From assembly GCF_001083785.1 (NCBI RefSeq), contig NZ_LAVL01000034.1, forward strand, positions 1 to 64,000: 64,000 nt of DNA. Reading direction: 5' to 3'. Within the stretch, counting starts at the first letter, position 1, and every line of letters begins with the position of its first letter. The notes under the pieces are model-generated. The model worked only from the letters and a program-made list of their open reading frames with translations. It had not been told where the DNA came from and searched no databases. Made by a program: the position numbers and the translations under genes. Shown here in pieces: positions 24,704 through 46,276 of the stretch. The DNA comes from Nonomuraea sp. SBT364 (GTDB lineage Bacteria > Actinomycetota > Actinomycetes > Streptosporangiales > Streptosporangiaceae).

Positions 24704-26370
24704 CCGCACTGGAAGAGCTGCTCGGGGACCCGTGGAACCCGGCGAACCCGGCCGGGTTCGCCGCCGTCCTGGCCGCCGACGAGCAGGGCGAGCTGCTGAC
24801 CGCGGGGGAGTCGATCCTCGACGAGGTACGGCTGGGCGACCAGTTCGTCCCGGCTTCGCTCGGCGGCGCCTTCGTCGGCGTGGACGGACTGGTCCAGGCG
24901 ATGAGAGCGGTCTTCAGGCGCGATCCCTCGCTGGGCATCGGCTACGGGGTCACGAGCTTCATCGCCGCGGTGCCGGTGTGGACGGCCGGCGACGCCGGTC
25001 AGCGCAAATGGCTCGCCGGGCAGCTGCTCGGCGGGGAACGGGCGGCGGCGGCCTTCACCGAGCTGGCCCACGGCGCCGACTTCTCGCGCATGTCGATGCG
25101 CGCGGAGACGCGCGGCGACAGCCTGGTGATGACGGGCGCCAAGCAGCTCATCAACAACATCGGCAGAGCGCGCGCCGTCACGCTGTTCGCGCGGACCTGG
25201 GCCGAGCCGGGCAGCCGCAGCCACTCGATGCTGCTGGTCGACCTGGCCGGCGTCCGCGACTATCGCATCCTGCCCCGCCACCACACGTCGGGGCTACGGG
25301 CGACGCCGCTGGCCGGCGTGGAGTTCAACGGCAGCCGCGTCCCCCTGGACGCGATGCTCGGCGCCCCGGGCAGCGGGCTGGAGACCGCCCTGCGCGCCTT
25401 CCAGGTGACCCGGATCGCGCTCCCCGCCATCGCGATCGGCGCGCTGGACACCCAGCTGCGGCTGGCGCTGAGCTTCGCCGGCGAGCGGGTCCTGTACGGG
25501 CGGCCGGTGGCGGACATCCCGGTGGCCCGGGACTGCCTGGTGGGCGTCTTCGCCGACCTGCTGGTCTGCGACGCGTTCAGCGCGGTGGCGGCGCGCGCGC
25601 TGCACCTGCTCCCCGAGCAGACCAGTGTGCTGGCGGCGGCCTGCAAGTACGTGGTGTGCGCCTTGCTCGACTCGGCTTCCTACGACCTGTTCACCGTCCT
25701 CGGCGCGCGTTCGTACCTCCGCGAGGGGCCTTACGGCGTGTTCCAGAAGTACTTCAGGGATCTCGCCGTGGCCGCGCTCGCTCATTCGAGCAGCGCCGCG
25801 TGCCTGGCGACGATCATCCCGCAGCTGCCCCGGCTGGCGCGGCGAAGCTGGCTGCGTGCCGATCCCGGGCCGGAGGAGCTGTTCAGCCTCGGCTCCCCGC
25901 TGCCCGAGCTCGACTTCGACCGGCTGGTGCCGGACGCGAAGGGCCGCGAGAGCCTGTCCGCCGCGCTGTCCCGGGTGCAGGACGCCGAACTGCGGACCTT
26001 CTTCCTCGGCCGCCTGGCCGAGCTGCGGACCCGGTGCCAGGACCTGCCGCCGGGCGAACGGACGGTGACGGCCTCGGCCGGCACCTTCGCGCTGGCCGAG
26101 GAGTACGCCTTCCTGCTGGCCGCCGCCGCGTGCGCCGGTGTGACTTCAGGGGCGGCTTCTGTGCGGGCCGGCGCGTTCAGCGCCGCCTGGCAGGCGGTCG
26201 CGCTGCGCCGGATCGCCGGACGGCTGGGGGCGCCCGCTCGTCCGGCGGGCGAGGCGGGCAGCGTGATGTTCGCCGAACTGCTTTCCCGGCATGAGGGCTC
26301 ACAGACCTTCGACGTGGTCGCCCGGCAATTGGCGCGGCACGGACGCCGATTCGCGGCCGGTGACCGGTAG
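24700..26370 (+). CDS. Acyl-CoA dehydrogenase-like flavoprotein 2
   Basis: A 556-aa ACAD-fold protein. The FAD region AFTELAHGADFSRM and the beta-domain segment AKQLINNIGRAR are recognisable. At the catalytic-base position (YEGT in medium-chain enzymes, FDGNT in the paralogue at 11,806) it reads AHSSSA, so no acidic base is present there. Two roles are possible. It may partner the first ACAD in desaturating the acyl chain, as two ACADs do in ramoplanin-type clusters. Or it may desaturate the ureidoalanine residue, as an ACAD homologue is proposed to do in the tuberactinomycins. The coupled position after the carbamoyltransferase favours the second, and the sequence kinship favours the first. 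It is the last gene of the sbnA unit. Confidence 0.75.
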   Translation: MTALEELLGDPWNPANPAGFAAVLAADEQGELLTAGESILDEVRLGDQFVPASLGGAFVGVDGLVQAMRAVFRRDPSLGIGYGVTSFIAAVPVWTAGDAGQRKWLAGQLLGGERAAAAFTELAHGADFSRMSMRAETRGDSLVMTGAKQLINNIGRARAVTLFARTWAEPGSRSHSMLLVDLAGVRDYRILPRHHTSGLRATPLAGVEFNGSRVPLDAMLGAPGSGLETALRAFQVTRIALPAIAIGALDTQLRLALSFAGERVLYGRPVADIPVARDCLVGVFADLLVCDAFSAVAARALHLLPEQTSVLAAACKYVVCALLDSASYDLFTVLGARSYLREGPYGVFQKYFRDLAVAALAHSSSAACLATIIPQLPRLARRSWLRADPGPEELFSLGSPLPELDFDRLVPDAKGRESLSAALSRVQDAELRTFFLGRLAELRTRCQDLPPGERTVTASAGTFALAEEYAFLLAAAACAGVTSGAASVRAGAFSAAWQAVALRRIAGRLGAPARPAGEAGSVMFAELLSRHEGSQTFDVVARQLARHGRRFAAGDR

Positions 26371-26467
26371 GCCGGTGGGGTGCGAACAACACCCGGAGTA
26401 TGTGCCGTCATTCATGTCGAATTAACCTATGGCCACCATCATATCGTTGCGAACACGGGGTTGCGTG

Positions 26468-28360
26468 ATGACGAAAGGCGATAAGGTGCTGCAGTTTCGT
26501 ATTCTCGGGCCGATAATGGTGAGCGATCAATCGGGGCCGATCGAACTCAGCGCCACCAAGATACGGACGCTTCTGTCGATCCTCCTGCTGGCGCGTTCGC
26601 GTATCGTGTCGGATTCCTGGATCGCGGAGATGCTGTGGGGGGAGGAACTGCCCACCACTTCCGAGGCGCAGATCCAGATCTACGTTTCGAGGCTGCGGCA
26701 GAAGCTCGGCGTCTCCATCGCGCGGCAACGGCCCGGCTACCTCATGGAGATCGACCCCGGCACGGTGGACCTGCTGGACTTCGAACGGCTCACCCGGCAG
26801 GGCAGGCAGTTGCTGGAGAAGGGCGAGGCGGTTGAGGCGGCGCGAGTCCTGAGCGAGGCGCTGTCGCTGTGGCGCGGCCCGGCGCTGTCGGGCGCAACCG
26901 ACCTGCTCACCGCGGTGGAGCGCCCTTCCCTGGAGGAGGCGAAGCTCGCCACCCTCGAGGATCGCGTCGACGCCGACCTGCTCTCGGGCCGGCACGCCGA
27001 CCTGGTCGCCGAACTGACCGGGTCGGTGTCCCTGCACCCGTGGCGCGAACGCCTGCGCGGCCAGCTCATGCTGGCCCTGTATCGGGGCGGCCGTCAGGCC
27101 GACGCGATCAGCGTCTACGAGGACCTGCGCAGCCTGCTCGCCGACGACCTGTCCACCGAGCCCGGCCAGGAACTGCGGGAGCTCTACGGCAAGGTGCTCG
27201 TCGGCGACCCGGAGCTGGACGCGGTGGGGGAGCGCCCGGCGGTCACCACCCGGCTGCGCCCCGGCCAGTTGCCGCCTGACCTGGGCGACTTCACGGGCAG
27301 GTCCACGGAGGCCGCCGAGCTCCACGCCTCTCTCGGGCGCAAGGGGGGGCAAGGGGTCACGGTGGGCTGTGTCATCGGCGGCATGGCCGGGGTGGGCAAG
27401 ACCTCGCTGGCCGTCCACGCGGCCTACCAGGTCCTCGACCGCTACCCGGACGGTCAGCTCTTCGTCGATCTCGGGGGACTGCTGCCCCGCCCGCTGTCCC
27501 CGTTCGACGCGCTCGGGGAGATGCTGCTGTCACTCGGCGTGGACCCTTCGGGGGTGCCGTCCTCGTTCGAGGAGCGGCTCCGCCTCTACCGGAGCCGGAT
27601 GATCTATCAGCGGATCATGGTGGTGCTCGACAACGCCGCGAGCGAGCAGCAGGTCCGCCCCTTGCTGCCGCCGGGGCCCAGGAGCGCCGTCCTGGTGACC
27701 GGGCGGGCCCGGCTGGTGGTCGACGGGATCCCGGGGCTGGACCTGGACGTCCTGACCGAACGGCACGCCGTCGCGCTGCTCGGCAAGATCATCGGAGCTG
27801 ATCGCGTCCAGGCGGAGCAGAAGGAGGCCGAGCGGATCACCGCGCTCTGCGGCTACCTGCCGCTGGGTGTCCGCCTCGCCGGGGTGCGCCTGGTGGGCAA
27901 GCCGCACTGGCCGCTGAGCCGGCTCGCGCAGCGCCTGGAGAGCCAGCGGGAGCGGCTGGACGAGCTGGGCATCGCGGACGTCACCGTCCGGGACCGGCTG
28001 AGCCGCAGCTACCTCGCGCTGCCGACGGCCACCCAGCGCGCCCTGCGGCTGCTCGTGCTGCTCGACGTGCCCGCCTTCACGCCGTGGATGGCGGCCGTCG
28101 TCCTCAACACCAAGGTCACCCAGGCCCGCGACCTGATCGAGCAGCTCCTGGACGCCCGGCTGCTGGACAGCGTGCCCGGCTCGCACGAGATGTCGACGCA
28201 GTACCGCTTCCACGCGCTGGTGCGCGCGTTCGCGCTGAACTACGCCGTGCAGGAGGAGTCCTCGCGGGAGCGCAAGGCGGCCCTGGCCCGGATGACGACC
28301 GCCACCACCCAGATCGACGACATCGGATTCCGGGAGGTCGTGCCGGCCCGGTGCGGCTAG
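26468..28360 (+). CDS. SARP-family transcriptional activator with NB-ARC ATPase domain (AfsR-like, no TPR tail)
   Basis: About 630 aa. The N-terminal OmpR-type winged helix (FRILGPIMV ... LWGEELPTTSEAQIQIYVSRLRQKLG) is followed by the bacterial transcriptional activation domain (to about residue 250). An NB-ARC module then has the P-loop GGMAGVGKTSLA and the Walker B-like VVLDNA. AfsR proteins (about 990 aa) have C-terminal TPRs; this one ends after the NB-ARC/winged region. Three in-frame starts are possible: 26429, 26468 and GTG 26486. The last has AAAGG 7 nt upstream and would give the common MLQFRILGP start. It is the likely pathway-specific activator acting on the 11-bp-period repeats at 16851, 28385 and 28717. 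No TTA codon was noticed in it. Confidence 0.88.
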   Translation: MTKGDKVLQFRILGPIMVSDQSGPIELSATKIRTLLSILLLARSRIVSDSWIAEMLWGEELPTTSEAQIQIYVSRLRQKLGVSIARQRPGYLMEIDPGTVDLLDFERLTRQGRQLLEKGEAVEAARVLSEALSLWRGPALSGATDLLTAVERPSLEEAKLATLEDRVDADLLSGRHADLVAELTGSVSLHPWRERLRGQLMLALYRGGRQADAISVYEDLRSLLADDLSTEPGQELRELYGKVLVGDPELDAVGERPAVTTRLRPGQLPPDLGDFTGRSTEAAELHASLGRKGGQGVTVGCVIGGMAGVGKTSLAVHAAYQVLDRYPDGQLFVDLGGLLPRPLSPFDALGEMLLSLGVDPSGVPSSFEERLRLYRSRMIYQRIMVVLDNAASEQQVRPLLPPGPRSAVLVTGRARLVVDGIPGLDLDVLTERHAVALLGKIIGADRVQAEQKEAERITALCGYLPLGVRLAGVRLVGKPHWPLSRLAQRLESQRERLDELGIADVTVRDRLSRSYLALPTATQRALRLLVLLDVPAFTPWMAAVVLNTKVTQARDLIEQLLDARLLDSVPGSHEMSTQYRFHALVRAFALNYAVQEESSRERKAALARMTTATTQIDDIGFREVVPARCG

Positions 28361-28384
28361 ACCCTCCCCGGGGCGGCCTGCGTA

Positions 28385-28402
28385 CGTATAGGGGGGATAT
28401 AG
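28385..28402 (+). promoter_or_regulatory. Direct heptamer repeat, putative SARP operator upstream of mbtH-2
   Basis: CGTATAG (28385-28391) and GATATAG (28396-28402) are spaced 4 bp apart, an exact 11-bp period. The second copy and the following CGG are the same as in the 16851 site. GAGACT at 28413-28418 is a weak -10 candidate. The site lies 65 bp before the MbtH-2 ATG in the short gap after the SARP gene. Confidence 0.62.
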
Positions 28403-28466
28403 CGGACATGTTGAGACTCCTCGCCAAGCCTCATCGGCGTATCAGCCCCGCCTGGCAGGAGTTCAC

Positions 28467-28676
28467 ATGATCGAGCAGCGGACCGCCACCTACATTGTCG
28501 TGCTCAACGACGAGGAGCAGTATTCGATCTGGTGGGCCGACCGGCCTCTGCCGGCCGGTTGGCGAACCGCGGGTTTCACCGGGACCCGTGAGGAATGCCT
28601 GTCCCATGTCTCGCAGGTCTGGACCGACATGCGCCCCGCGAGCCTGCGCCGTGAAATGGATGGGCGTACCCGATAA
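28467..28676 (+). CDS. mbtH: MbtH-like protein 2
   Basis: A 69-aa MbtH family protein with VVLNDEEQYSIWWADRPLPAGW and VWTDMRPASLR. It is nearly the same as MbtH-1 (18,925) through the core but has extra residues at both ends. The ATG at 28467 follows CAGGAG. It has its own putative SARP site upstream (28385) and a hairpin downstream (28682), so it forms a separate small transcript between the SARP gene and NRPS-2. Two MbtH copies suggest that the two NRPS units are served independently. Confidence 0.93.
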   Translation: MIEQRTATYIVVLNDEEQYSIWWADRPLPAGWRTAGFTGTREECLSHVSQVWTDMRPASLRREMDGRTR

Positions 28677-28698
28677 AAAGGCGCGGCGCCGCGATTTT
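28674..28698 (+). terminator. Hairpin terminator after mbtH-2
   Basis: The perfect palindrome CGCGGCGCCGCG (28682-28693) is preceded by an A-run (ATAAAAAG) and followed by ATTTT. This is the layout of a bidirectional intrinsic terminator. It begins at the mbtH-2 stop and separates it from the NRPS-2 promoter region. Confidence 0.6.
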
Positions 28699-28716
28699 CC
28701 GCGCCCGGCGTTCTCC

Positions 28717-28734
28717 CGTATAGAGCCCGTATAG
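28717..28734 (+). promoter_or_regulatory. Direct heptamer repeat, putative SARP operator upstream of NRPS-2
   Basis: CGTATAG (28717-28723) and CGTATAG (28728-28734) are identical copies 4 bp apart, again an exact 11-bp period. This is the third such site. It lies 58 bp before the ATG of NRPS-2 and just after the mbtH-2 terminator. That places it to drive NRPS-2, NRPS-3 and the coupled MFS gene. Confidence 0.68.
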
Positions 28735-28791
28735 GCATTGATCGAAGGCTCGTCCCTAGATGGCCAACCACCTGTCTAGGGAGCAACGGGG

Positions 28792-39774
<10,983 letters not shown>

Positions 39775-39784
39775 GAGTCCGCGC

Positions 39785-42700
39785 ATGAAGCGCCGAGGTC
39801 TGGCCGATTATCTGCCCCTGTCGCCGCTCCAGGAGGGAATGCTGTTCCATTCCCTCTACGACCATGACGCCGTCGACGTCTACATGCCCCAGACGGTCCT
39901 GGAGTTCCACGGCGAACTCGACGTCGAGGCGCTGCGCGTGGCCGTCCACGCCCTGCTGGAACGCCACGTCAACCTGAAGGCCTGCTTCCGCACCCGCAAG
40001 AACCAGGGCGCGCCGGTGCAGCTGATCCCCGTCGACGTGGAGGTGCCGCTGCGCCGGATCGAGCTGACCGACCTGCCGGAGGGCGAGCGGGACGCCGAAC
40101 TGGAACGACTGCTGCTCGCCGACCAGGCGGAGCGGTTCGACCTGGCGAAGCCGCCGATGCTGCGGATCATGGTGATCCGTCACGCGGAGGACAGGACGCT
40201 GCTCGTCCTCACGCACCACCACATCCTCATGGACGGCTGGTCCGCGCCGCCGCTGTTCCGGGATCTGCTCACGCTCTACCGGCAGCGCGGCGACCCCGCG
40301 GGGCTGCCGCCGGCGACCCCGTACAAGACGTACCTGGAGTGGCTGGCGCGGCAGGACGCCGACGCGGGACGGCAGGCGTGGACGCGGGAGCTCGACGGCC
40401 TCGACGAGCCGACGCTGGTCGTGCCGGAACTCGGCGACCACATCCCGTCGCTGCCGGGCACGGTCGAGGCGGAGCTGAGCCCCGAGCTCACCGAGAGCCT
40501 CACCCAGCAGGCGCGCCGGGCCGGGCTCACGGTCAACACGGTGGTCCAGGGCATCTGGGGACTGGCCCTGGCCCGGCTGCTCGGGCGCGACGACGTGGTG
40601 TTCGGCGCGACCGTGTCCGGCCGCCCGCCGGAGATCGCGGGCGTCGAGGACATGGTGGGGCTGTTCATCAACACCGTGCCCGTCCGCATGCGCGTCTCAC
40701 CGGGCGACTCCTTCGCCGACGTGTGCGGCCGCCTCCAGCGCACGCAGGCGGAGCTGCTGCCGCACCACCACCTCGGCCTGGTGGAGATCCAGCGGCTGGC
40801 CGGCCGCGGGACGCTGTTCGACACGCTGATGGTGTTCGAGAACTACCCGCCGGCCACCGACGCCGACCGGGACATGGGCGCGCAGGTGAGCGTGGTGGGC
40901 ACGGCGGGCACCGACGCCACCCACTATCCGCTGTCCCTCGCCGTCGCTCCGGGCGCCCGCATGGGGCTGCGGCTGGACTACCAGACCGACCTGTTCGACC
41001 GGGAGTTCGCCGAGCGGATCGCCGGCTGGCTGGTGCGGCTGGCGGAGTCGTTCGCCGACGATCCCTCCCGCCCGGTGTCCGGAGTGGACGTCCTGCAGCC
41101 CGCCGAGCGGGAGCAGGTGCTGGTGGCGAACAACGCCACCGCGCACGAGGTGCCGCGCGCGACCCTGCCGGAGCTGTTCCTGGCCCAGGCCGCCCGCACC
41201 CCGGACGCGGTGGCGGTCGTGTCCGGCGGGACCGCGCTGACGTACGCGGAACTCGACGCGCGCGCCACCCGCCTGGCGGGCGAGCTCGTCGCCCGGGGAG
41301 CCGGGCCGGAACGCCTGGTCGGAGTGGCGCTGCCGCGCTCGGCCGAACTCGTCGTGGCGATCGTGGCGATCCTCAGGTCCGGCGCGGCCTACGTGCCGAT
41401 CGACCCGGACTACCCGGCCGCCCGGATCGCCTACCTCGTCCAGGACGCGGCCCCCGCCGTCGTGGTCACGCGGGCGGGCGTGGACCTGCCCGAGGGGATC
41501 GACACCCTCCTGATGGACGACGCCCTCATGGACGACGCCCGCGCCGCGGACCCGGCCGTAGCCGGCCTGCCCGCGCCGGATCCGGCGAACCCCGCCTACG
41601 TGATCTACACCTCCGGATCCACCGGGACGCCGAAGGGCGTCGTGGTCACGCACGCGAACGTGGTGAACCTGTTCCACGACCACCTGGCCAGCCTGTACCG
41701 CCCGCTCGCGGGCACCGGCAGGTTCCGCGTGGCGCTGGCCGCGTCGATCTCCTTCGACGCGTCGGTGGCCGCGCTCCTGTGGATGGTGGCGGGGCACGAG
41801 CTGCACGTCCTGGACGACGAATGCCGCTACGACCCGGCCGCGTTCGTCGCCTACGCGCGGACGAACCGCATCGACCTGATCGACGTGACCCCGTCGTTCG
41901 CCGAGCAGCTCGTCACCGCCGGGCTGCTGACCCAGGCGCCCCCGTCCGTCCTGATCGTGGGCGGCGAGCCCATGAGCGAATCGCTGCTCGGCACGCTCGG
42001 GTCGGCGGCCGGGACCGCCGTGTACAACTGCTACGGCCCGACGGAATCCACCGTGGACGCGCTCTACCACCGGATGGACGGCGAACGCGAACAGGTCATC
42101 GGCAGGCCCGTGTGGAACCTCCGCGCCTACGTGCTCGACGCCCACGGGCTTCCCGTGCCGATCGGCGTCTCCGGCGAGCTGCATCTCGCCGGCGCCGGGG
42201 TCGCCAGGGGCTACCTCAACCGGCCCGGCCTCACCGCGGAGCGGTTCGTGCCCTGCCCGTTCGGCGGGCCCGGCGAACGGATGTACCGCACCGGCGACCT
42301 CGTACGGTGGCGGCCCGACGGCACGGTGGAATACCTCGGCCGCGCCGACGAACAGGTGAAGGTCCGCGGCTTCCGGGTCGAGCCGGGTGAAGTGGAGAAC
42401 GCCCTGCTCCGGCACTCCGGCGTGTCACGGGCGGTGGTCGTGGCACGCGACGAGCAACTGGTCGCCTACGTCGTACCCGCGGGCGGCGACGACGGCGCGG
42501 GCCGCCAGGTCGAGGAGTGGCTGAACCTCCACGAGTCCATCGAGCACACGGACGTCGAATCGACCCCCTTCGGCACCGACTTCGGCGGCTGGGACTCCAG
42601 CTACACGGGTGAGCCGATCCCGCTCGACGAGATGGAGAGCTGGCGCGCGGCCGTGATCGCGCGGATCGCGGAACACCGGCCCCGGCGCGTCCTGGAGATC

Positions 42701-44908
42701 GGCGTCGGCACCGGCCTCCTGCTGGCCGAACTGGTGGACGGCGTGGAGACCTACTGGGGCACCGACCTGTCGCCGTCCGCGATCGCGCTGCTCGGCGAGC
42801 ACATCCGGGCACAGGGGCTGGAGGACAAGGTACGGCTGCGCTCACAGCCCGCGGACGTGACCGACGGGCTGCCGTCCGGCTTCTTCGACACCGTGATCAT
42901 CAACTCGGTCGTCCAGTACTTCCCCAACGGCGCCTACCTGAGGCAGGTGCTCAATCAGGCGATCGATCTGCTGGCTCCGGGCGGCAGGGTGTTCGTCGGC
43001 GACGTCCGCCGCGGCGAGACCCTCCGGGCGCTGCACACCGCGATCCAGTTCCGCAGGGACCCCAAGCCCGCGGACCAGGGTGCGGACCAGGCGATGGTCG
43101 CCCGCGTCGAACGGGCGATGCTGCTGGAGCGGGAGCTGGTCATCGACCCGGAGTTCTTCACCGCCCTCGCGGCCGAGAACGGCTACGTCGGCGCCGTCGA
43201 CATCCGGCTGAAGCGGGGCGCCCGCCACAACGAGCTGACCCGGCACCGCTACGAGGTGGTGCTGCACAAGGCCCCCGCCGCCGGCCGGTTCGTGGGAGCG
43301 GTGCCCGAACTCGTCTGGGGCAAGGACGTTCACGAGCTCGACGACCTGGGCGGGCACCTCACCCGGCCGGTGCGCGTGAGCGGGATCCCGAACGCGCGGC
43401 TGGTCAACGAGGTCGCGGCGGCGCGGGCGCTCGCACAGGGAGTGTCACCGGAACTGGCGCGGGCGCAACTGAGCGCCCCCATCCCGGCGCAGGACCCCGA
43501 AGCGCTGCACGCCTGGGCGGCGGAGCGGGGCTGCTCGGCCCACCTGACCTGGTCGCGGGCCAGGACCGACGCCTTCGACGCGGTCTTCCTGCCCGGCACG
43601 GCGTCGCCGGCCGCGCTGGACGGCATCTACTTGGCACGGCAGGACCGGCTGTGGCCGGACACGGTCAACGACCCCGCCGGCGCGCGCCGTACGGGTGAAC
43701 TCGCCGTGTCACTGCGGCGCTTCGCCGGCGAATGGCTGCCCGGCCACATGGTGCCCGCCGCGATCGTCGTCATGGACGCCCTGCCGCTCACCGCCAACGG
43801 GAAGCTCGACCGGGCCGCGCTGCCCGCGCCCGACCTGTCCGGCCTGGTGTCCGCCGGCGAGCCGCGCAACGCCAGGGAGGAGACCCTCTGCCGGCTGTTC
43901 GCCGAGGTGCTGGGTCTGGAACGGGTCGGCGTCGAGGACGGGTTCTTCGAGCTGGGCGGCAACTCGCTGCTGGCGATCCGGCTCGCCTCGCGGATCCGTT
44001 CGGTGCTGGACCACGAACTCCCGGTACGCGTCGTGTTCGAGGCCCCGACCGTCGCGGCGCTCGCCCGGCGGCTGGGCACCGACGCCGCGGACGCCGGACT
44101 GGGCGTCCTGCTTCCCCTGCAGACCGGCGGGGACCGGCCGCCGCTGTTCTGCGTGCACCCGGCCGGCGGCCTGGCCTGGCCCTACGCCCGGCTGATCGGG
44201 CTGCTCGACGCGGACCAGCCGATCTACGGGATCCAGGCACGGGGCATCACCCAGCCGGACCGGAGCCCGCGGTCGATCGGCGAGATGGCCGCGGACTACG
44301 CCGAGCAGATCCGCACGGTCGCACCGGAGGGCCCGTACCGCCTGCTGGGCTGGTCGTGGGGCGGGCAGATCGCCCACGAGATCGCCGTGCACCTGCGCAA
44401 GTTCGGGCACCAGGTGGACCTGCTGGCGATGCTCGACGCCTATCCCGAGGCGGAGGCGGGCGAGGTGCCCGGCGAGGCCGAGTTCATCGGCAACATCCTG
44501 CGGGAGACCGGGGTCGACACCGGCGCCCTGGACGGCCGCCCGCTGACCTTCGCCCTGCTGCGCGAGGTCCTCAGCGACACCGAATCCCCACTCGCGGCGA
44601 TCAAGGACAGTGGCTCACCATTGACGAACCTCGACGAACCGACGCTGCGGTCGATCTACCGCGTCTACCGCAACGAGGAAGGCATCGGAACCCAGCCGCC
44701 GGACGCCGCGTTCGACGGCGACCTGCTGTTCTTCACGGCCGCACAGGGCAAACCGGTGTCCTCGCCGGGTGAGCTGTGGCGGGCGTACGTCACCGGGAGC
44801 ATCAAGGAGTACGAGATTTCCTGCGCGCACCACGAGATGACCGATCCGGGGCCGCTCGCCGAGATCGCCACTCTGCTCAAGGCCCACCTGGGGCAGGTGA
44901 CCCGATGA
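39785..44908 (+). CDS. NRPS-3: C-A-MT-T-TE, terminal module with N-methyltransferase and thioesterase
   Basis: A 1707-aa synthetase. C domain with HHILMDGW (about residue 145) and [12 protein letters not shown], fitting the D-acyl-accepting class expected after the NRPS-2 epimerase. A domain (P-loop about 608) is interrupted after A8 by a SAM methyltransferase ([10 protein letters not shown], about 969), the usual layout for N-methylation. T is GGNSLL (Ser1394). The TE has GWSWGG (Ser1524), MLDAYPE and a late His in CAHHEM. The pocket reads D-A-A-D-I-G-C-V-D-K; two acidic residues hint at an amide or basic side chain, but I cannot assign it. The ATG at 39785 is preferred over the in-frame TTG at 39740, which would overlap NRPS-2. 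The TE should release the product, possibly as a macrolactone through a threonine hydroxyl. Confidence 0.92.
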   Translation: MKRRGLADYLPLSPLQEGMLFHSLYDHDAVDVYMPQTVLEFHGELDVEALRVAVHALLERHVNLKACFRTRKNQGAPVQLIPVDVEVPLRRIELTDLPEGERDAELERLLLADQAERFDLAKPPMLRIMVIRHAEDRTLLVLTHHHILMDGWSAPPLFRDLLTLYRQRGDPAGLPPATPYKTYLEWLARQDADAGRQAWTRELDGLDEPTLVVPELGDHIPSLPGTVEAELSPELTESLTQQARRAGLTVNTVVQGIWGLALARLLGRDDVVFGATVSGRPPEIAGVEDMVGLFINTVPVRMRVSPGDSFADVCGRLQRTQAELLPHHHLGLVEIQRLAGRGTLFDTLMVFENYPPATDADRDMGAQVSVVGTAGTDATHYPLSLAVAPGARMGLRLDYQTDLFDREFAERIAGWLVRLAESFADDPSRPVSGVDVLQPAEREQVLVANNATAHEVPRATLPELFLAQAARTPDAVAVVSGGTALTYAELDARATRLAGELVARGAGPERLVGVALPRSAELVVAIVAILRSGAAYVPIDPDYPAARIAYLVQDAAPAVVVTRAGVDLPEGIDTLLMDDALMDDARAADPAVAGLPAPDPANPAYVIYTSGSTGTPKGVVVTHANVVNLFHDHLASLYRPLAGTGRFRVALAASISFDASVAALLWMVAGHELHVLDDECRYDPAAFVAYARTNRIDLIDVTPSFAEQLVTAGLLTQAPPSVLIVGGEPMSESLLGTLGSAAGTAVYNCYGPTESTVDALYHRMDGEREQVIGRPVWNLRAYVLDAHGLPVPIGVSGELHLAGAGVARGYLNRPGLTAERFVPCPFGGPGERMYRTGDLVRWRPDGTVEYLGRADEQVKVRGFRVEPGEVENALLRHSGVSRAVVVARDEQLVAYVVPAGGDDGAGRQVEEWLNLHESIEHTDVESTPFGTDFGGWDSSYTGEPIPLDEMESWRAAVIARIAEHRPRRVLEIGVGTGLLLAELVDGVETYWGTDLSPSAIALLGEHIRAQGLEDKVRLRSQPADVTDGLPSGFFDTVIINSVVQYFPNGAYLRQVLNQAIDLLAPGGRVFVGDVRRGETLRALHTAIQFRRDPKPADQGADQAMVARVERAMLLERELVIDPEFFTALAAENGYVGAVDIRLKRGARHNELTRHRYEVVLHKAPAAGRFVGAVPELVWGKDVHELDDLGGHLTRPVRVSGIPNARLVNEVAAARALAQGVSPELARAQLSAPIPAQDPEALHAWAAERGCSAHLTWSRARTDAFDAVFLPGTASPAALDGIYLARQDRLWPDTVNDPAGARRTGELAVSLRRFAGEWLPGHMVPAAIVVMDALPLTANGKLDRAALPAPDLSGLVSAGEPRNAREETLCRLFAEVLGLERVGVEDGFFELGGNSLLAIRLASRIRSVLDHELPVRVVFEAPTVAALARRLGTDAADAGLGVLLPLQTGGDRPPLFCVHPAGGLAWPYARLIGLLDADQPIYGIQARGITQPDRSPRSIGEMAADYAEQIRTVAPEGPYRLLGWSWGGQIAHEIAVHLRKFGHQVDLLAMLDAYPEAEAGEVPGEAEFIGNILRETGVDTGALDGRPLTFALLREVLSDTESPLAAIKDSGSPLTNLDEPTLRSIYRVYRNEEGIGTQPPDAAFDGDLLFFTAAQGKPVSSPGELWRAYVTGSIKEYEISCAHHEMTDPGPLAEIATLLKAHLGQVTR

Positions 44909-46188
44909 GCACCACGCAGTCGCAGTCGCAGCCGCAGGAGCCGGTGGCCGGCATCCTGCCGCTGAACCGCAACCGGGACTTCATGCTGCTGTGGACGGGC
45001 GCCGGGTTCACCTCGCTCGGCGCCATGCTCACCATGACGGTCTACCCGCTGCTGGTGCTCTGGCAGACCGAGTCCACCCTGGCGACCGGCCTCATCGCGG
45101 CGGCGACCTCGCTGCCGCACCTGCTGGTCCAGGTGCCCGCGGGCGCGATCGTCGACCGGTTCGACCGGCGGCGGCTGATGATCTTCTCGGATCTCGGGTG
45201 CGTGGTGGTCGCCGTCAGCGTGTTCGTCGCGGTCCTGGCCGACGCGATCTGGTTGCCTCACCTGATCATCGCGGCGTTCGTGCAGGGCAGCCTGAGCATC
45301 TTCTACGAGCTGGCGGAGCGCTCGGCCGTGCGCAACCTGGTGCACGAGTCCCAGGTGCCGGTCGCGCTGAGCCGCAACGAGGCTCGGATGCAGGGCGTGA
45401 ACATGCTCGCCAACCCGCTGGGCAGCCTCCTGTTCAGCCTCGTGCGCTGGACCCCGTTCCTGCTCACGGCGGTGATGCACCTGATCTCGCTGGTGCAGTT
45501 GCTGTTCATCCGCAAGCCGTTCCAGGCGGAGGGCGCGCCGGAGGCGCGGGGCAAGCTGTACGCGGAGATCTCCGAGGGCATCCGATGGGTGTGGCGGCAG
45601 CCGTTCCTGCGGGCGGCGATGCTGCTGATCTCCGCCAGCAACATGATCTTCATGGGGATGACGCTGACCCTGTTCGCCGTCATCCACGACGGCGGCTACT
45701 CGCCCGCGGTGGTCGGCCTGGTGGTCACCGCGGGCGGCATCGGCGGCGTGGCCGGTGCGATGACCGCGACCGTGTGGCGGCGGCAGGTGACCATGCGGAC
45801 GCTGGTCGTCGGCGGGCTCTTCGTGTGGGCGATCTGCATCGCGCCGCTCGCGTGGGTCACCGACCCCTGGCTGCTGGCGGTGTTGTTCGCCTGCAACGGC
45901 TACGTGTCCGGGGTGTTCAACGTCGCCGGTTCGGTCTACACCATGCAGGTGACGCCCGACCACCTCTTCGGCCGCGTCCTGAGCGTGATGATGACGCTCG
46001 GGTCGGGCGCGAACTTCCTGGGCAGCCTGCTCGCGGGCGCCGCGCTCACCTGGTGGGGGGTGACGAACTCGGTGCTCGGCATGACCGCTCTGATGGGCCT
46101 GCTCGTCGTCGCCGCGGCGCTCAACCCGTCCGTCCGCGACGTCGCCGGCACCCCGCACGGAGGCCGGCTGCCGAGCGGCGGCGAGTGA
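44905..46188 (+). CDS. MFS transporter, probable product exporter
   Basis: A 427-aa polytopic membrane protein with about 12 hydrophobic segments and the MFS loop motif [13 protein letters not shown] after the second segment. It resembles the EntS/DHA3-type exporters common in NRPS clusters. The ATG overlaps the NRPS-3 stop (ATGA), so it is co-translated with the terminal synthetase, which supports a role in exporting the finished lipopeptide. No regulatory domain is visible. Confidence 0.85.
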   Translation: MSTTQSQSQPQEPVAGILPLNRNRDFMLLWTGAGFTSLGAMLTMTVYPLLVLWQTESTLATGLIAAATSLPHLLVQVPAGAIVDRFDRRRLMIFSDLGCVVVAVSVFVAVLADAIWLPHLIIAAFVQGSLSIFYELAERSAVRNLVHESQVPVALSRNEARMQGVNMLANPLGSLLFSLVRWTPFLLTAVMHLISLVQLLFIRKPFQAEGAPEARGKLYAEISEGIRWVWRQPFLRAAMLLISASNMIFMGMTLTLFAVIHDGGYSPAVVGLVVTAGGIGGVAGAMTATVWRRQVTMRTLVVGGLFVWAICIAPLAWVTDPWLLAVLFACNGYVSGVFNVAGSVYTMQVTPDHLFGRVLSVMMTLGSGANFLGSLLAGAALTWWGVTNSVLGMTALMGLLVVAAALNPSVRDVAGTPHGGRLPSGGE

Positions 46189-46276
46189 CGACGGTCCTGG
46201 TCGCGGAGGGGCTGTAGCTAGTGCCACCCGGAAACGGCATCAGGCAGTACCGACAGCGGCTTCCCCGGCTGCGACA

